A stretch of DNA of 64,000 nt, taken from NCBI GenBank assembly GCA_034429215.1, contig DAOUGI010000006.1:62001-126000 (forward strand). Reading direction: 5' to 3'. The position numbers and the translations under genes were made by a program. Origin of the DNA: JAFGOG01 sp034429215. Lineage in GTDB: Bacteria > Chloroflexota > Anaerolineae > JAAYZQ01. The notes below the pieces were generated by a model that worked only from the letters and a program-made list of their open reading frames with translations, did not search any database and had not been told where the DNA came from. Below are positions 7,587 through 15,508 of the stretch, one piece after another (the first letter of the stretch is position 1; each line of letters starts with the position of its first letter).

Positions 7587-10500
7587 ATGACCGAACCAAC
7601 TTCGCCATCGGCCTCTGCACAGCCACACGGCTCCACTGTCCAGTTGGTGCAAAAGATCATGGACAAGAAGCCGACCTTGGGCGAGCTGCTCTGCCTGACT
7701 GCCGTCCCATTCTGGTTTGACCAAGACCTGCTGGCGGCTCTACGGGCCAAGCACGACGGCCTCGATGATAACTTCTGGGCATTGCTCCAGGAGTTCTCCT
7801 TCGTGCAGATCGGTCACGGGCGTTGCTGGTACAATCCCGAGCTGCGCGGGCTGCTGCTGCAGCAGTGGTCCGGTGACCCCCAGGGGCTGGTAGCAGCCCA
7901 CCAGCGTGCCCTGCGCTACTTTGACCGGCGCCTGGTCGAGTCGCCCTCCGACAACTCGGCTGCCCACGAAGAGCTGCTCCAGGCCCGTCTTTACCATCTG
8001 TTGGCCGTGGATGAACAAGAGGGCATCCGATTTCTACTGGATCTCTTCGACAAGGCACAGAGTGAGTACCGCCTGGCAGCCGCGGCGCAATATGTCAGCG
8101 TGGCCGAAGGGCAGCGGCCCGCCCTATCTGCCGACGGGCAGGCAACCCTGGATTATATGCAGGGACGGGTGCAGCAGCTCGCCGGACATTGGGAGGCCGG
8201 CCGCATACACCTGACCCAAATGCTCGAGCAGGGCGGCCTATCTCCTGCTATCGAGACGCTCGCGAGCAGTGCCCTGGCTCGCTCGCTGGTGGAACTAGAG
8301 CAAGAGCAGGAGGGCATCAAGCTGTACGAGTATGCCCTGGCTGCGTGCCGGCAGCAGGGCGATCGATCCCAGGCCACGCGGATCATGGCCGGGCTGGGTT
8401 ACGCTTACTCGAACATAGCCGTCCGCGTATGGGGCAGTGGCTGGCTGCGCTCGCCGGCGCCGCGCGTTCGGTTTCAGGCCGTGTACAACATCGGCCGGGT
8501 CCTGGCTCAGCTTCCACTCATCATCTACCTCATGTCCAAGCTGGGGTTCCGCGCCTCGTTTACGGCCATCCATCGCATCGGCACCGGCACAGATTGGATG
8601 GTCGCCCGCCTGCTTGGCCTGGCCGCCCAGTGGTTCCGCCGGGTCGAGGCGGCAGCCAATACTGAGGGCGATGGTGAACCGGAGGAACTGATCCGTGCTT
8701 GGGAAGGGCTGGCCCAGCTATACAGGCTGCTCGATTGTCCGCGTCAGGCAGAGGCCATCAATCGCAAAATACTGCGCCTGGAGGGCGTGCAATCGGAAGG
8801 ATATCGGGCCGCTCGCGCTCGCCTGGGTTTGGCCCACTCCCTGCTGCTGCGTGAGCAAGCTGTCCAGGCCAGACCGATCCTGGAGCAGATCCTGCCCATC
8901 TTTTCCGGCTATGGTCATCGCCGGCATACTGCCGAAACGCAGACCCTACTGGCTCGGGCGGAGTTCCTCGACGGCCAGCCGGAGGCAGCGGTCGGGCACT
9001 ATGCCCAGGCGTTGGACTCCTGGCGACAGGTCGGAGACCAGGCCACCGAGACCGACGTCGTCCACGAACTGGAGGCGCTTCAAGGACGGCCCGGCATCCA
9101 CTCCGAAGCACAACAAGCGATCATCGACAAGGCCGGCAAGCAGGTGGATGAGCGCTACTATCGAATCCGGTACAGCCACCCCGTTCTGACCAACTTCCAA
9201 CGGGTCTCCCTGATTGGCCTCGTCATCCTATTCTTCTTCACCATCCGGCTGGCCTTGCGCACCGAATATGGGACAACGGTCGACTCGACTGTGAACTTGG
9301 TGAAACCGATCTACGAGCTGAAAGCCAGCCAGGGTACTTTTCCGCCTCTGGACCTGAGCGGTGGCGGCTTGACGATCGACCAACAATTGCGCCCTCAACC
9401 GCCCATGGATCTCGTCGGGACGGTGCTCTTGGGCGGATTCGCCGGCTATTTGGCGCTGTATACAGCCCTGGGCCTGTTTTTTATCATGCGCGCGCCGGTG
9501 CAGATCCAACCCGGTCAGGTGCAGGGGGTAGTGACCAATCAGAAGGGGATCAAAGCCATCACACCCACGGGCGATGGCAAACTGCTGGGATGGGACCAGA
9601 TCACCCTGTTCCTGCGCTCTGACCGCATTGTGGTGCGCAGACCTCTAGCCCTCCTGTCCTTCTTTGCTCTTCTCCATGGGACCAACGTGCTCGAAATCAA
9701 CGCTTTCACTCAACACTACGAGGCGCTACAGCAACGGGTCCGGAAACGCTTGGATTCAGTGCCGGTCCGCGATTTGGGCTTTTCCTTGCTGCACAGCAAG
9801 AGCGGTTGGTTGTTTCTGGTCTCGTTGGCCTATCTGATCCTATTCTTCATCCTGGCCTCGCTGGCCCCCGACCTGGTGCTCAAAACCTTGGGGCCGATCC
9901 CTTACAACTTGGCCGATCTGTTTGGGCTTGCCTATCTGGGACTGGCCCTCCCCCTGGCGTGGTGGTTTGCCGTGCAGCCGCTGCGCGCTCGCTGGGTGAT
10001 GTTGCCCAGAACGGATGTGGTCTGGCTTGTCGGGGGGATGGGGCTGGTTCTGGCCACCCTGTCTGTGTCACAGATCCGCTGGTGGCACCTGAGCCTGGGA
10101 CGCCCGGACATTGCCATCGGGGTGTTGGCCATCCTTCTGTTAGGGTTAGTGAGCCTGTACGCGCTAGGTGTGTACCGGCGTGACCCCGGCCAACCTGAAA
10201 AGCGCACATGGCCCACCTGGTTGCGGGTCGTGGTGGTGGTGGTGGCCGTTGTGGCCATAGCGGCCACGCTGTTCTCTATCGGGTGGGAGATGGTCAGCTT
10301 CCACCACCTGGCCGTGGGCAACACGCAGCTGCGCCTGGCCGAAGCGCTCGATCAACAAGGCAAGCATCAGGAAGCGGAAACCGGCTACGAGAGCGCCCTG
10401 CGAGCCTACGACCAGTCGATCGCCTTACGCCCCGAGCCCTACATGGACAACAGCCGCGGTGTCATTTACGCCCAGTTGGGCCGTTTTTCCGACGCGGTCG

Positions 10501-12143
10501 TTGCCTATCGGCAGGCACAGATGGGCGATCCAGACGAGCCGACATATGTCACCAACCTGGCTCTGCTCTATGAAGACCAGGCAGCAGACCCGGCGAACGG
10601 CACCAAGCGCATCGCCTACTATGACATTACGATCGGCAAGCTCGGCGAAGCCATCGCCCTCATGGAGCGCCACCCTGGGCGCTATGCCTCACAGCTCATT
10701 ACAGCTCACTTGATGCGGGCCGGCGCTTACTATAACCGGGGGCAGATCTACCACGACATGGACAACACCCAACAGGCCCTGGACAGTTTCCGGCCGGCCT
10801 TGGACGACTATGACTGGCTAGCCGACGCTGCCCCAGACCTGGCTTCGGTCTATACCGGGCGTGGGTGGACAGTGCTGCGGCTCCGTGAAGAGGTCGAACT
10901 AACCTCGAGAATACCCTACCTGCTGGCGGCCGTTAAGGATTTCAACCAAGCCATCGAAGAGAACCCCGACGACATTTCCGCTCTCAGCGGCCTGGGATGG
11001 GCATATCGCTTCCTCGCTGCGATCTACCCGCTATGCCGAGACCACAAGGGCGACCCGACCGAGCTGAATGCCAACTGGCAATACCTAGAGTCGGCCGTTG
11101 ACGCGTATGACCAAGTGATCGCCCGCGAACCAGAGGAACCGAACCACTATCGGGTCCGGGGGCAGCTCCACTGGCTGGTGGCCGGCTGCGCTCCCGGTTC
11201 CACAAAACAACCCGAGATGGAGAAGAGCCTGGCCGACTATGGCCAGGCCATAGCTTTGGATCCTGGGGGTGCAGACCTGTACAACACGCGAGGCCATCTT
11301 TATTATGCCCTGTGGCTTATCATGCCAGAAGCAGAGCGTGACACAGACACCGCCATGGGCTACACGGCCTCTACGCTCGACGACCTGGAGACGGCTATCA
11401 CCCTTCGGCCTCACAACCTGGCCTGGCGGGACACGCTGGATGAGGTAGCCGAAGAATGGGACGACAATGCAGCGGCGGCGAGATTTTGGCAAGAATTGAC
11501 GGTGCTGAACCCCAAAGACACCGACGCCTTTTCTCGACTGGGCCAGCAGACATACCAAATCGGCGAGTATGGGCGCTCACTCGATGCTTTCGGTCAAGCA
11601 AGCAAGCTCGACCCGACGAATGCTACCTTCATCTTCGACCAAGGGCTGGTCCATCTGGCCGCGGGTGACCTCAAGTCGGCTATGCAGAGTTATCGGCAGG
11701 GCGTCCAGACTGCCAACGTCCAGACCAGCTACCAGCTGCGCGAAAGTTGGTACGCCGAGGCAATTAGCGGCCTAAACAGCATCCAGATCGACCCCACGCA
11801 CGCCGCGGATATGTTCGTCCGATACCTCGAGGCAGGCCGGGGCAGGCTGTTGTTCGGCCAGACATGCATAGTCATTTACAGCGGATCCGATGGCGTGAGC
11901 GTGCGCGGTGGTTCGGGCGCAGCCTATACCCCCCAGGTTGCCCTCATGACGGAGGGGGCTGAGTTTATCGCGCTGGAGCGCAGTCCAGACGGCCGGTGGC
12001 TGCACGGCCTGGTGAAAGAGATGGGCGTGCCGGGCTGGGTGCAGAATCTTCCGGAGCTCCTCAACTGCCGTGATGGTGTGGCTGCAGTGCCGGTGGACAA
12101 GACGTTGATCCCACCCACACCGACCCCTTCAGCAACTCCGTAG
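7587..12143 (+). CDS. Giant TPR / seven-helix membrane / TPR / SH3 protein, partner of the CHAT-STAND protein
   Basis: 1518 residues. The N terminus (about 20-100, LGELLCLTAVPFWFDQDLL to LLLQQW) resembles the winged helix plus helical tail that follows a STAND ATPase. Alpha-solenoid TPR-like repeats run to about 530. Seven hydrophobic helices are predicted near 540-560, 610-636, 740-763, 774-800, 811-830, 842-863 and 880-905, with a PH-like soluble insert (about 637-735) between the second and third. A second TPR array (about 910-1400, for example YNRGQIYHDMDNTQQALDSF) is followed by a bacterial SH3-like domain (about 1425-1490, VSVRGGSG... WLHGLVKEMGVPGWVQNL) and a Pro/Thr tail. An odd number of helices would put one TPR array inside and the other with the SH3 domain outside. 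It is co-transcribed with the CHAT gene; its role as sensor or scaffold is an inference. Confidence 0.75.
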   Translation: MTEPTSPSASAQPHGSTVQLVQKIMDKKPTLGELLCLTAVPFWFDQDLLAALRAKHDGLDDNFWALLQEFSFVQIGHGRCWYNPELRGLLLQQWSGDPQGLVAAHQRALRYFDRRLVESPSDNSAAHEELLQARLYHLLAVDEQEGIRFLLDLFDKAQSEYRLAAAAQYVSVAEGQRPALSADGQATLDYMQGRVQQLAGHWEAGRIHLTQMLEQGGLSPAIETLASSALARSLVELEQEQEGIKLYEYALAACRQQGDRSQATRIMAGLGYAYSNIAVRVWGSGWLRSPAPRVRFQAVYNIGRVLAQLPLIIYLMSKLGFRASFTAIHRIGTGTDWMVARLLGLAAQWFRRVEAAANTEGDGEPEELIRAWEGLAQLYRLLDCPRQAEAINRKILRLEGVQSEGYRAARARLGLAHSLLLREQAVQARPILEQILPIFSGYGHRRHTAETQTLLARAEFLDGQPEAAVGHYAQALDSWRQVGDQATETDVVHELEALQGRPGIHSEAQQAIIDKAGKQVDERYYRIRYSHPVLTNFQRVSLIGLVILFFFTIRLALRTEYGTTVDSTVNLVKPIYELKASQGTFPPLDLSGGGLTIDQQLRPQPPMDLVGTVLLGGFAGYLALYTALGLFFIMRAPVQIQPGQVQGVVTNQKGIKAITPTGDGKLLGWDQITLFLRSDRIVVRRPLALLSFFALLHGTNVLEINAFTQHYEALQQRVRKRLDSVPVRDLGFSLLHSKSGWLFLVSLAYLILFFILASLAPDLVLKTLGPIPYNLADLFGLAYLGLALPLAWWFAVQPLRARWVMLPRTDVVWLVGGMGLVLATLSVSQIRWWHLSLGRPDIAIGVLAILLLGLVSLYALGVYRRDPGQPEKRTWPTWLRVVVVVVAVVAIAATLFSIGWEMVSFHHLAVGNTQLRLAEALDQQGKHQEAETGYESALRAYDQSIALRPEPYMDNSRGVIYAQLGRFSDAVVAYRQAQMGDPDEPTYVTNLALLYEDQAADPANGTKRIAYYDITIGKLGEAIALMERHPGRYASQLITAHLMRAGAYYNRGQIYHDMDNTQQALDSFRPALDDYDWLADAAPDLASVYTGRGWTVLRLREEVELTSRIPYLLAAVKDFNQAIEENPDDISALSGLGWAYRFLAAIYPLCRDHKGDPTELNANWQYLESAVDAYDQVIAREPEEPNHYRVRGQLHWLVAGCAPGSTKQPEMEKSLADYGQAIALDPGGADLYNTRGHLYYALWLIMPEAERDTDTAMGYTASTLDDLETAITLRPHNLAWRDTLDEVAEEWDDNAAAARFWQELTVLNPKDTDAFSRLGQQTYQIGEYGRSLDAFGQASKLDPTNATFIFDQGLVHLAAGDLKSAMQSYRQGVQTANVQTSYQLRESWYAEAISGLNSIQIDPTHAADMFVRYLEAGRGRLLFGQTCIVIYSGSDGVSVRGGSGAAYTPQVALMTEGAEFIALERSPDGRWLHGLVKEMGVPGWVQNLPELLNCRDGVAAVPVDKTLIPPTPTPSATP

Positions 12144-12189
12144 AGAGTGCGAGAGCCGACCTTCTGCTATGAACCGACGGATGCCACGC

Positions 12190-12230
12190 AAGACCTGGCA
12201 AGGTTAACAGAACCCAGTTAGGTCTTGTTC
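12190..12230 (+). terminator. Terminator of the CHAT/STAND operon
   Basis: AAGACCTGGCAAGGTT and AACCCAGTTAGGTCTT form a long imperfect stem followed by GTTCCTATTT, 46 bases after the stop codon. It is a member of the same hairpin family as 4384-4420. Confidence 0.65.
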
Positions 12231-12234
12231 CTAT

Positions 12235-12262
12235 TTGACAAAATCCGCGATTTAGCTATAAT
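12235..12262 (+). promoter_or_regulatory. Consensus promoter of thrS
   Basis: Exact TTGACA (12235-12240) and exact TATAAT (12257-12262) with a 16-base spacer. Initiation near 12269 gives a leader of about 330 bases that contains the T-box. Confidence 0.9.
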
Positions 12263-12279
12263 AGCCCCTAATTGAAATC

Positions 12280-12520
12280 CCGAACACGTTGAGCAGGACG
12301 AGTAGGCGGCGAAAAGCGCCAGAGAGTGCGGGTCACCGGCTGAGAGCCCGCTTCGCCGGAAACTGCCGAAAACCTCCTGTGAGTGGGTTCTTGAAATCGC
12401 GAGTGAGAGTATAGAGCCCCGGTTGGCCCCGTTATCGGCCCCACGAGGACGGCGTGCGCCGTCGAACATGGGTGGAACCGCGTGACGAGCCTCTCGCCCC
12501 ATGGGCGAGAGGCTTTTTTT
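12280..12520 (+). promoter_or_regulatory. T-box riboswitch controlling thrS (specifier ACC, threonine)
   Basis: The T-box senses uncharged tRNA and switches between terminator and antiterminator. Stem I is visible: CAGGA (12294-12298) pairs with TCCTG (12375-12379), GGCGG (from 12305) pairs with CTGCC (from 12363), and between them is the specifier loop with 5' CGAGTA and 3' GAAAACC. The last three bases, ACC at 12372-12374, are a threonine codon. The distal motifs AGAGAG (12321) and GGCTGAGAGCC (12338) are present. The T-box sequence GGGTGGAACCGCG is at 12470-12482, and its TGGA would pair with a tRNA end UCCA. A strong terminator follows at 12489-12520. The downstream gene is thrS, as the specifier predicts. 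Confidence 0.93.
12489..12520 (+). terminator. T-box terminator hairpin
   Basis: GCCTCTCGCCC and GGGCGAGAGGC form an 11-bp stem around a short CATG-type loop, followed by seven T residues. The upstream T-box sequence is placed to form the competing antiterminator when uncharged tRNA-Thr is bound. Confidence 0.92.
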
Positions 12521-12602
12521 GTTCCGGCGATCAGCGGCACCAAGAGGCGCCAGCCGATCGCTGAAGGCGGATAGCTGACCGCCAATAAAGGAGGATGAGA
12601 CG

Positions 12603-14393
12603 ATGGCATCTGGAAATGGACACGACGAGGACAAACTGTACCGCCTGCGTCACTCGACGGCCCACGTGATGGCCCAGGCGGTGCTGGACATGTTCCCGGA
12701 GGGCAAGCTGGCTTTTGGCCCGCCCGTAGAGAATGGCTTTTACTACGATTTCGACCTGCCCCGGCCGCTGACCACTGAGGACCTGGCCGAGATCGAGCAG
12801 CGCATGAAGGTGATCATCGACGGCGATTTTCCCTTTGTGTCGCGCGACGTGAGCGCCGGCGAGGCCAGGGCGCTGTTTGCCGGCCAACCCTTCAAGCTGG
12901 ACCAAATCAACAAGCTGGCCTCGGGCGAGGAGGACGAGCACGGCGAAGCCGGCGCGCAGCCGGTCAGCAGTCTGTCGATCTATACCCACGACCGGTTCAC
13001 CGACCTGTGCCGCGGGCCGCACCTGACGCGGACGGGTGAGATCCCGGCCGGCGCCTTCAAGCTGCTGAACGTGGCCGGCGCCTACTGGCGCGGCGACGAG
13101 AAGCAGCCGATGCTGCAGCGCATCTACGGCACAGTCTGGCTCACGGCAGAGGAGCTAAAGGCCCACCTGGCCTGGCTCGAGGAGGTCGAGCGGCGTGACC
13201 ACCGCCGGTTGGGCAAGGAGCTGGACCTGTTCAGCTTTCACGAGGAAGCCGGCGCCGGCCTGGTCTACTGGCACCCAAAGGGGGCGCGGACACGAGCCAT
13301 CATCGAGGATTTTTGGCGGCAGCAGCATTACAAGGGCGGCTATGAGATCGTCTACTCGCCGCACATCGGCCGGGCACAGTTGTGGCAGACCAGCGGGCAT
13401 CTCGATTTCTACGCCGAGAGCATGTACTCGCCGATGGACATCGACGGCATGGACTATTACATCAAGCCGATGAACTGCCCGTTCCACATCATGGTCTACC
13501 AGAGCCGCCGCCGCTCCTACCGCGAGCTGCCGCTGCGCTGGGCCGAGCTGGGCACCGTCTACCGCTACGAGCGCAGCGGCGTCCTCCACGGGCTGATGCG
13601 GGTGCGTGGCTTCACCCAGGACGACGCCCACATCTTTTGCACGCCAGAGCAGGTCGAAGATGAGATCCTGGAAGTACTGCGCTTCTCGGTAGGCCTGCTC
13701 AAGGCTTTTGGCTTCACCGACTTTAAAGCCTATCTGGCGACGAGACCTGAAAAGGCGGTGGGGGAACCGGCCCGGTGGGACCAGGCCATCGAGGCGCTCA
13801 AGCGGGCCATCGCCGTCGAAGGGCTGCCCTACGAGATCGACGAGGGAGGCGGCGCCTTCTATGGGCCCAAGATCGACCTGAAGCTGCGCGACGCGGTAAA
13901 CCGCGAATGGCAAATGACGACGATCCAGTTCGACTTTAACTTGTCAGAGCGGTTCGACATGACCTACGTCGGCGCCGACGGCCAGGACCACCGGCCCTAC
14001 ATGGTCCACCGGGCACTGCTCGGCTCAATCGAGCGCTTTTTCGGGGTGCTGATCGAGCACTATGCCGGCGCCTTCCCTGCCTGGCTGGCGCCGGTGCAGG
14101 CCATAGTCATTCCCATCGCCGATCGCCACAACGACTATGCCTACCAGGTAGCCGCCCAGCTCAAAGCGGCTGACCTGCGGGTCGAGGTCAACGACTCGGG
14201 TGACCGGATGCAGGCCAAGATCCGTGCAGCGCAGCTTCAGAAGGTGCCCTACATGCTGATCGTGGGCGACCGGGAGATGCAGAATGGCGCCGTGTCGGTC
14301 CGCTTGCGCAACAACCAGGATCTGGGCGGCCAGCCCGTGAGCAAGTTCATCGCCATGGCCCAGGAGGCAGTGGCCGAAAGGCGGGACCTGTAA
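12603..14393 (+). CDS. thrS: Threonyl-tRNA synthetase (without TGS domain)
   Basis: This 596-residue enzyme charges tRNA-Thr. Residues 1-230 form the editing domain, with HSTAHVMAQAV and the THDRFTDLCRGPH zinc-site segment. The class II catalytic core (about 250-500) has motif 2 TVYRYERSGVLHGLMRVRGFT and motif 3 HRALLGSIERFFG. The anticodon-binding domain fills the C terminus (AWLAPVQAIVIPI onward). The N-terminal TGS domain present in E. coli ThrRS (642 residues) is absent: the protein opens directly at the editing domain. The ATG has a GGAGGATGAG ribosome site. Expression is controlled by the T-box upstream. Confidence 0.97.
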   Translation: MASGNGHDEDKLYRLRHSTAHVMAQAVLDMFPEGKLAFGPPVENGFYYDFDLPRPLTTEDLAEIEQRMKVIIDGDFPFVSRDVSAGEARALFAGQPFKLDQINKLASGEEDEHGEAGAQPVSSLSIYTHDRFTDLCRGPHLTRTGEIPAGAFKLLNVAGAYWRGDEKQPMLQRIYGTVWLTAEELKAHLAWLEEVERRDHRRLGKELDLFSFHEEAGAGLVYWHPKGARTRAIIEDFWRQQHYKGGYEIVYSPHIGRAQLWQTSGHLDFYAESMYSPMDIDGMDYYIKPMNCPFHIMVYQSRRRSYRELPLRWAELGTVYRYERSGVLHGLMRVRGFTQDDAHIFCTPEQVEDEILEVLRFSVGLLKAFGFTDFKAYLATRPEKAVGEPARWDQAIEALKRAIAVEGLPYEIDEGGGAFYGPKIDLKLRDAVNREWQMTTIQFDFNLSERFDMTYVGADGQDHRPYMVHRALLGSIERFFGVLIEHYAGAFPAWLAPVQAIVIPIADRHNDYAYQVAAQLKAADLRVEVNDSGDRMQAKIRAAQLQKVPYMLIVGDREMQNGAVSVRLRNNQDLGGQPVSKFIAMAQEAVAERRDL

Positions 14394-14399
14394 AATATC

Positions 14400-14433
14400 G
14401 TGCGACGCACGGGTGTACACCCGTGCGTCGCAC
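14400..14433. repeat. Perfect 34-base palindrome after thrS
   Basis: GTGCGACGCACGGGTGT is followed directly by its exact reverse complement ACACCCGTGCGTCGCAC. It starts 7 bases after the thrS stop. No T-run follows, so it is either a factor-independent pause or terminator of unusual type, an mRNA-protecting hairpin, or a dispersed repeat. Confidence 0.75.
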
Positions 14434-14462
14434 CCTGCAATTCGCACTTGTGCCCCTCCCAT

Positions 14463-14491
14463 TTGACCCATATCGCCTTTTTGGGTATAAT
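14463..14491 (+). promoter_or_regulatory. Promoter of the infC-rpmI-rplT operon
   Basis: TTGACC at 14463-14468 and TATAAT at 14486-14491, 17-base spacer. The leader to the infC start is about 65 bases and is GC-rich with hairpin potential (GCGGGGGCC ... TGCTCCCG). Confidence 0.85.
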
Positions 14492-14560
14492 GCGCGATGT
14501 CTTTGAGCGGGGGCCAAGGAGTGCTCCCGTTTAGTTTGACCAAGATTAGGAGGCGCACAG

Positions 14561-15079
14561 ATCAGCAAGGACAGAACCCGCATCAATGAGGCTATCGACG
14601 CCAGGCAGTTGCGCGTGATCGATGCCGATGGTAAACAGCTTGGCATCCTGCCCCGAAGTGAGGCACTTCGCCTCGCCGAGGAGCGATCTCTCGATCTGGT
14701 AGAGGTGGCCCCACAGGCCGATCCCCCGGTCGTCAAGTTGATGGACTTTGGCAAGTACCAGTATCAGAAGGCCAAACGCGAGCGAGAGGCTCACAAGGCC
14801 AGGAAAGAGATCGAAGTCAAAGAGATTCGCATGCGTCCCATCACCGGGGATCACGATGTCCAAACCAAGGAGCGACGAGCGCGCGAGTTTTTGGATGCGG
14901 GCTGCAAGGTCAAGGTGCGCATCCGTTTTCGCGGCCGTGAGATCGGAAACGTGGACATTGGCAGGAAACTATTGGAGCGGTTCGCCAAGGACCTGGCTGA
15001 TGTAAGCGTCATAGAACAAGCAGCAAGCTTTGAAGGGCCGACCATCCTGATGGTCCTGGCCCCCAGTCGCGGCAAGTGA
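14561..15079 (+). CDS. infC: Translation initiation factor IF-3 (ATC start)
   Basis: 172 residues; IF-3 binds the 30S subunit and proofreads the initiator codon. The N domain opens with the family motif ISKDRTRINEAIDARQLRVID and includes DLVEVAPQADPPVVKLMDFG and KYQYQKAKREREAHK. The C domain has EIRMRPITGDHD and KVKVRIRFRGRE. The canonical N terminus begins at an ATC codon at 14561, with TAGGAGG 7-8 bases upstream. No ATG, GTG or TTG lies between the in-frame stop at 14537 and this site, and the next possible start (TTG 14609) would cut off the conserved RINEAI segment. A rare start codon in infC is known to give autoregulation by IF-3 itself. It heads the classic infC-rpmI-rplT order. Confidence 0.95.
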   Translation: MSKDRTRINEAIDARQLRVIDADGKQLGILPRSEALRLAEERSLDLVEVAPQADPPVVKLMDFGKYQYQKAKREREAHKARKEIEVKEIRMRPITGDHDVQTKERRAREFLDAGCKVKVRIRFRGREIGNVDIGRKLLERFAKDLADVSVIEQAASFEGPTILMVLAPSRGK

Positions 15080-15117
15080 TTCTCGACTCTGGGTTTTAGA
15101 TTTTAGATTGTCGAGTT

Positions 15118-15163
15118 TGGATCGGATGGGGCATACAGCCCCAATCCAGAATCCAGAATCGCA
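15118..15163. repeat. Dispersed hairpin repeat in the infC-rpmI gap
   Basis: GGATGGGGC and GCCCCAATCC are complementary around ATACA, and are followed by AGAATCCAGAATCGCAAATCCAAAATC. The same core and tail occur at 664-710. The function is unknown. Confidence 0.55.
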
Positions 15164-15172
15164 AATCCAAAA

Positions 15173-15206
15173 TCGATTGCCCCCGCAGGGTAAGGGGCAA
15201 TCGTTT
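15173..15206 (+). promoter_or_regulatory. Hairpin with T-tract just upstream of rpmI, possible attenuator
   Basis: CGATTGCCCC and GGGGCAATCG form a perfect 10-bp stem with a 10-base loop, followed by TTTT, ending about 16 bases before the rpmI start. Its position between infC and rpmI is where L20-dependent control of this operon acts in other bacteria; here that role is an inference. Confidence 0.6.
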
Positions 15207-15221
15207 TGTCAGGAGGAAGTA

Positions 15222-15425
15222 ATGCCAAAAATTAAGACGTACAAGGCAGCAGCCAAGCGCTTCAAGTACACCGGCTCGGGCAAGCTCATGCGGACCAAGA
15301 TCGGCAAGAGCCACCTGCGCCGCCGCAAGTCCAAGAGCGTCAGGGGCATGTTCGACGAGATGCACGAAGTGACGGCCAAGGGCGTCAAGAGCCACGTCCG
15401 GCGCCTGATCCCGTATGCCGACTAG
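15222..15425 (+). CDS. rpmI: Ribosomal protein bL35
   Basis: A 67-residue basic protein of the 50S subunit, with the family pattern MPKIKTYKAAAKRFKYTGSG at the start and the Lys/Arg-rich KSHLRRRKSKSVRG segment. The ATG has AGGAGGAA in optimal position. It lies between infC and rplT as in most bacteria. Confidence 0.97.
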   Translation: MPKIKTYKAAAKRFKYTGSGKLMRTKIGKSHLRRRKSKSVRGMFDEMHEVTAKGVKSHVRRLIPYAD

Positions 15426-15508
15426 CCGGCAATCACTGGCAAGCGATCGGCAGTCTATATTAGGCTGACGGTCAAGCGCTGATAGCTGATACCTAAAGGA
15501 GTACCGAC

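Noticed and set aside
5118..12143. Possibility that the CHAT/STAND genes are one gene broken by a frameshift
   Set aside because: The second gene has its own ATG after a 24-base gap with in-frame stops, so a single error would not join them; a natural split is more likely.
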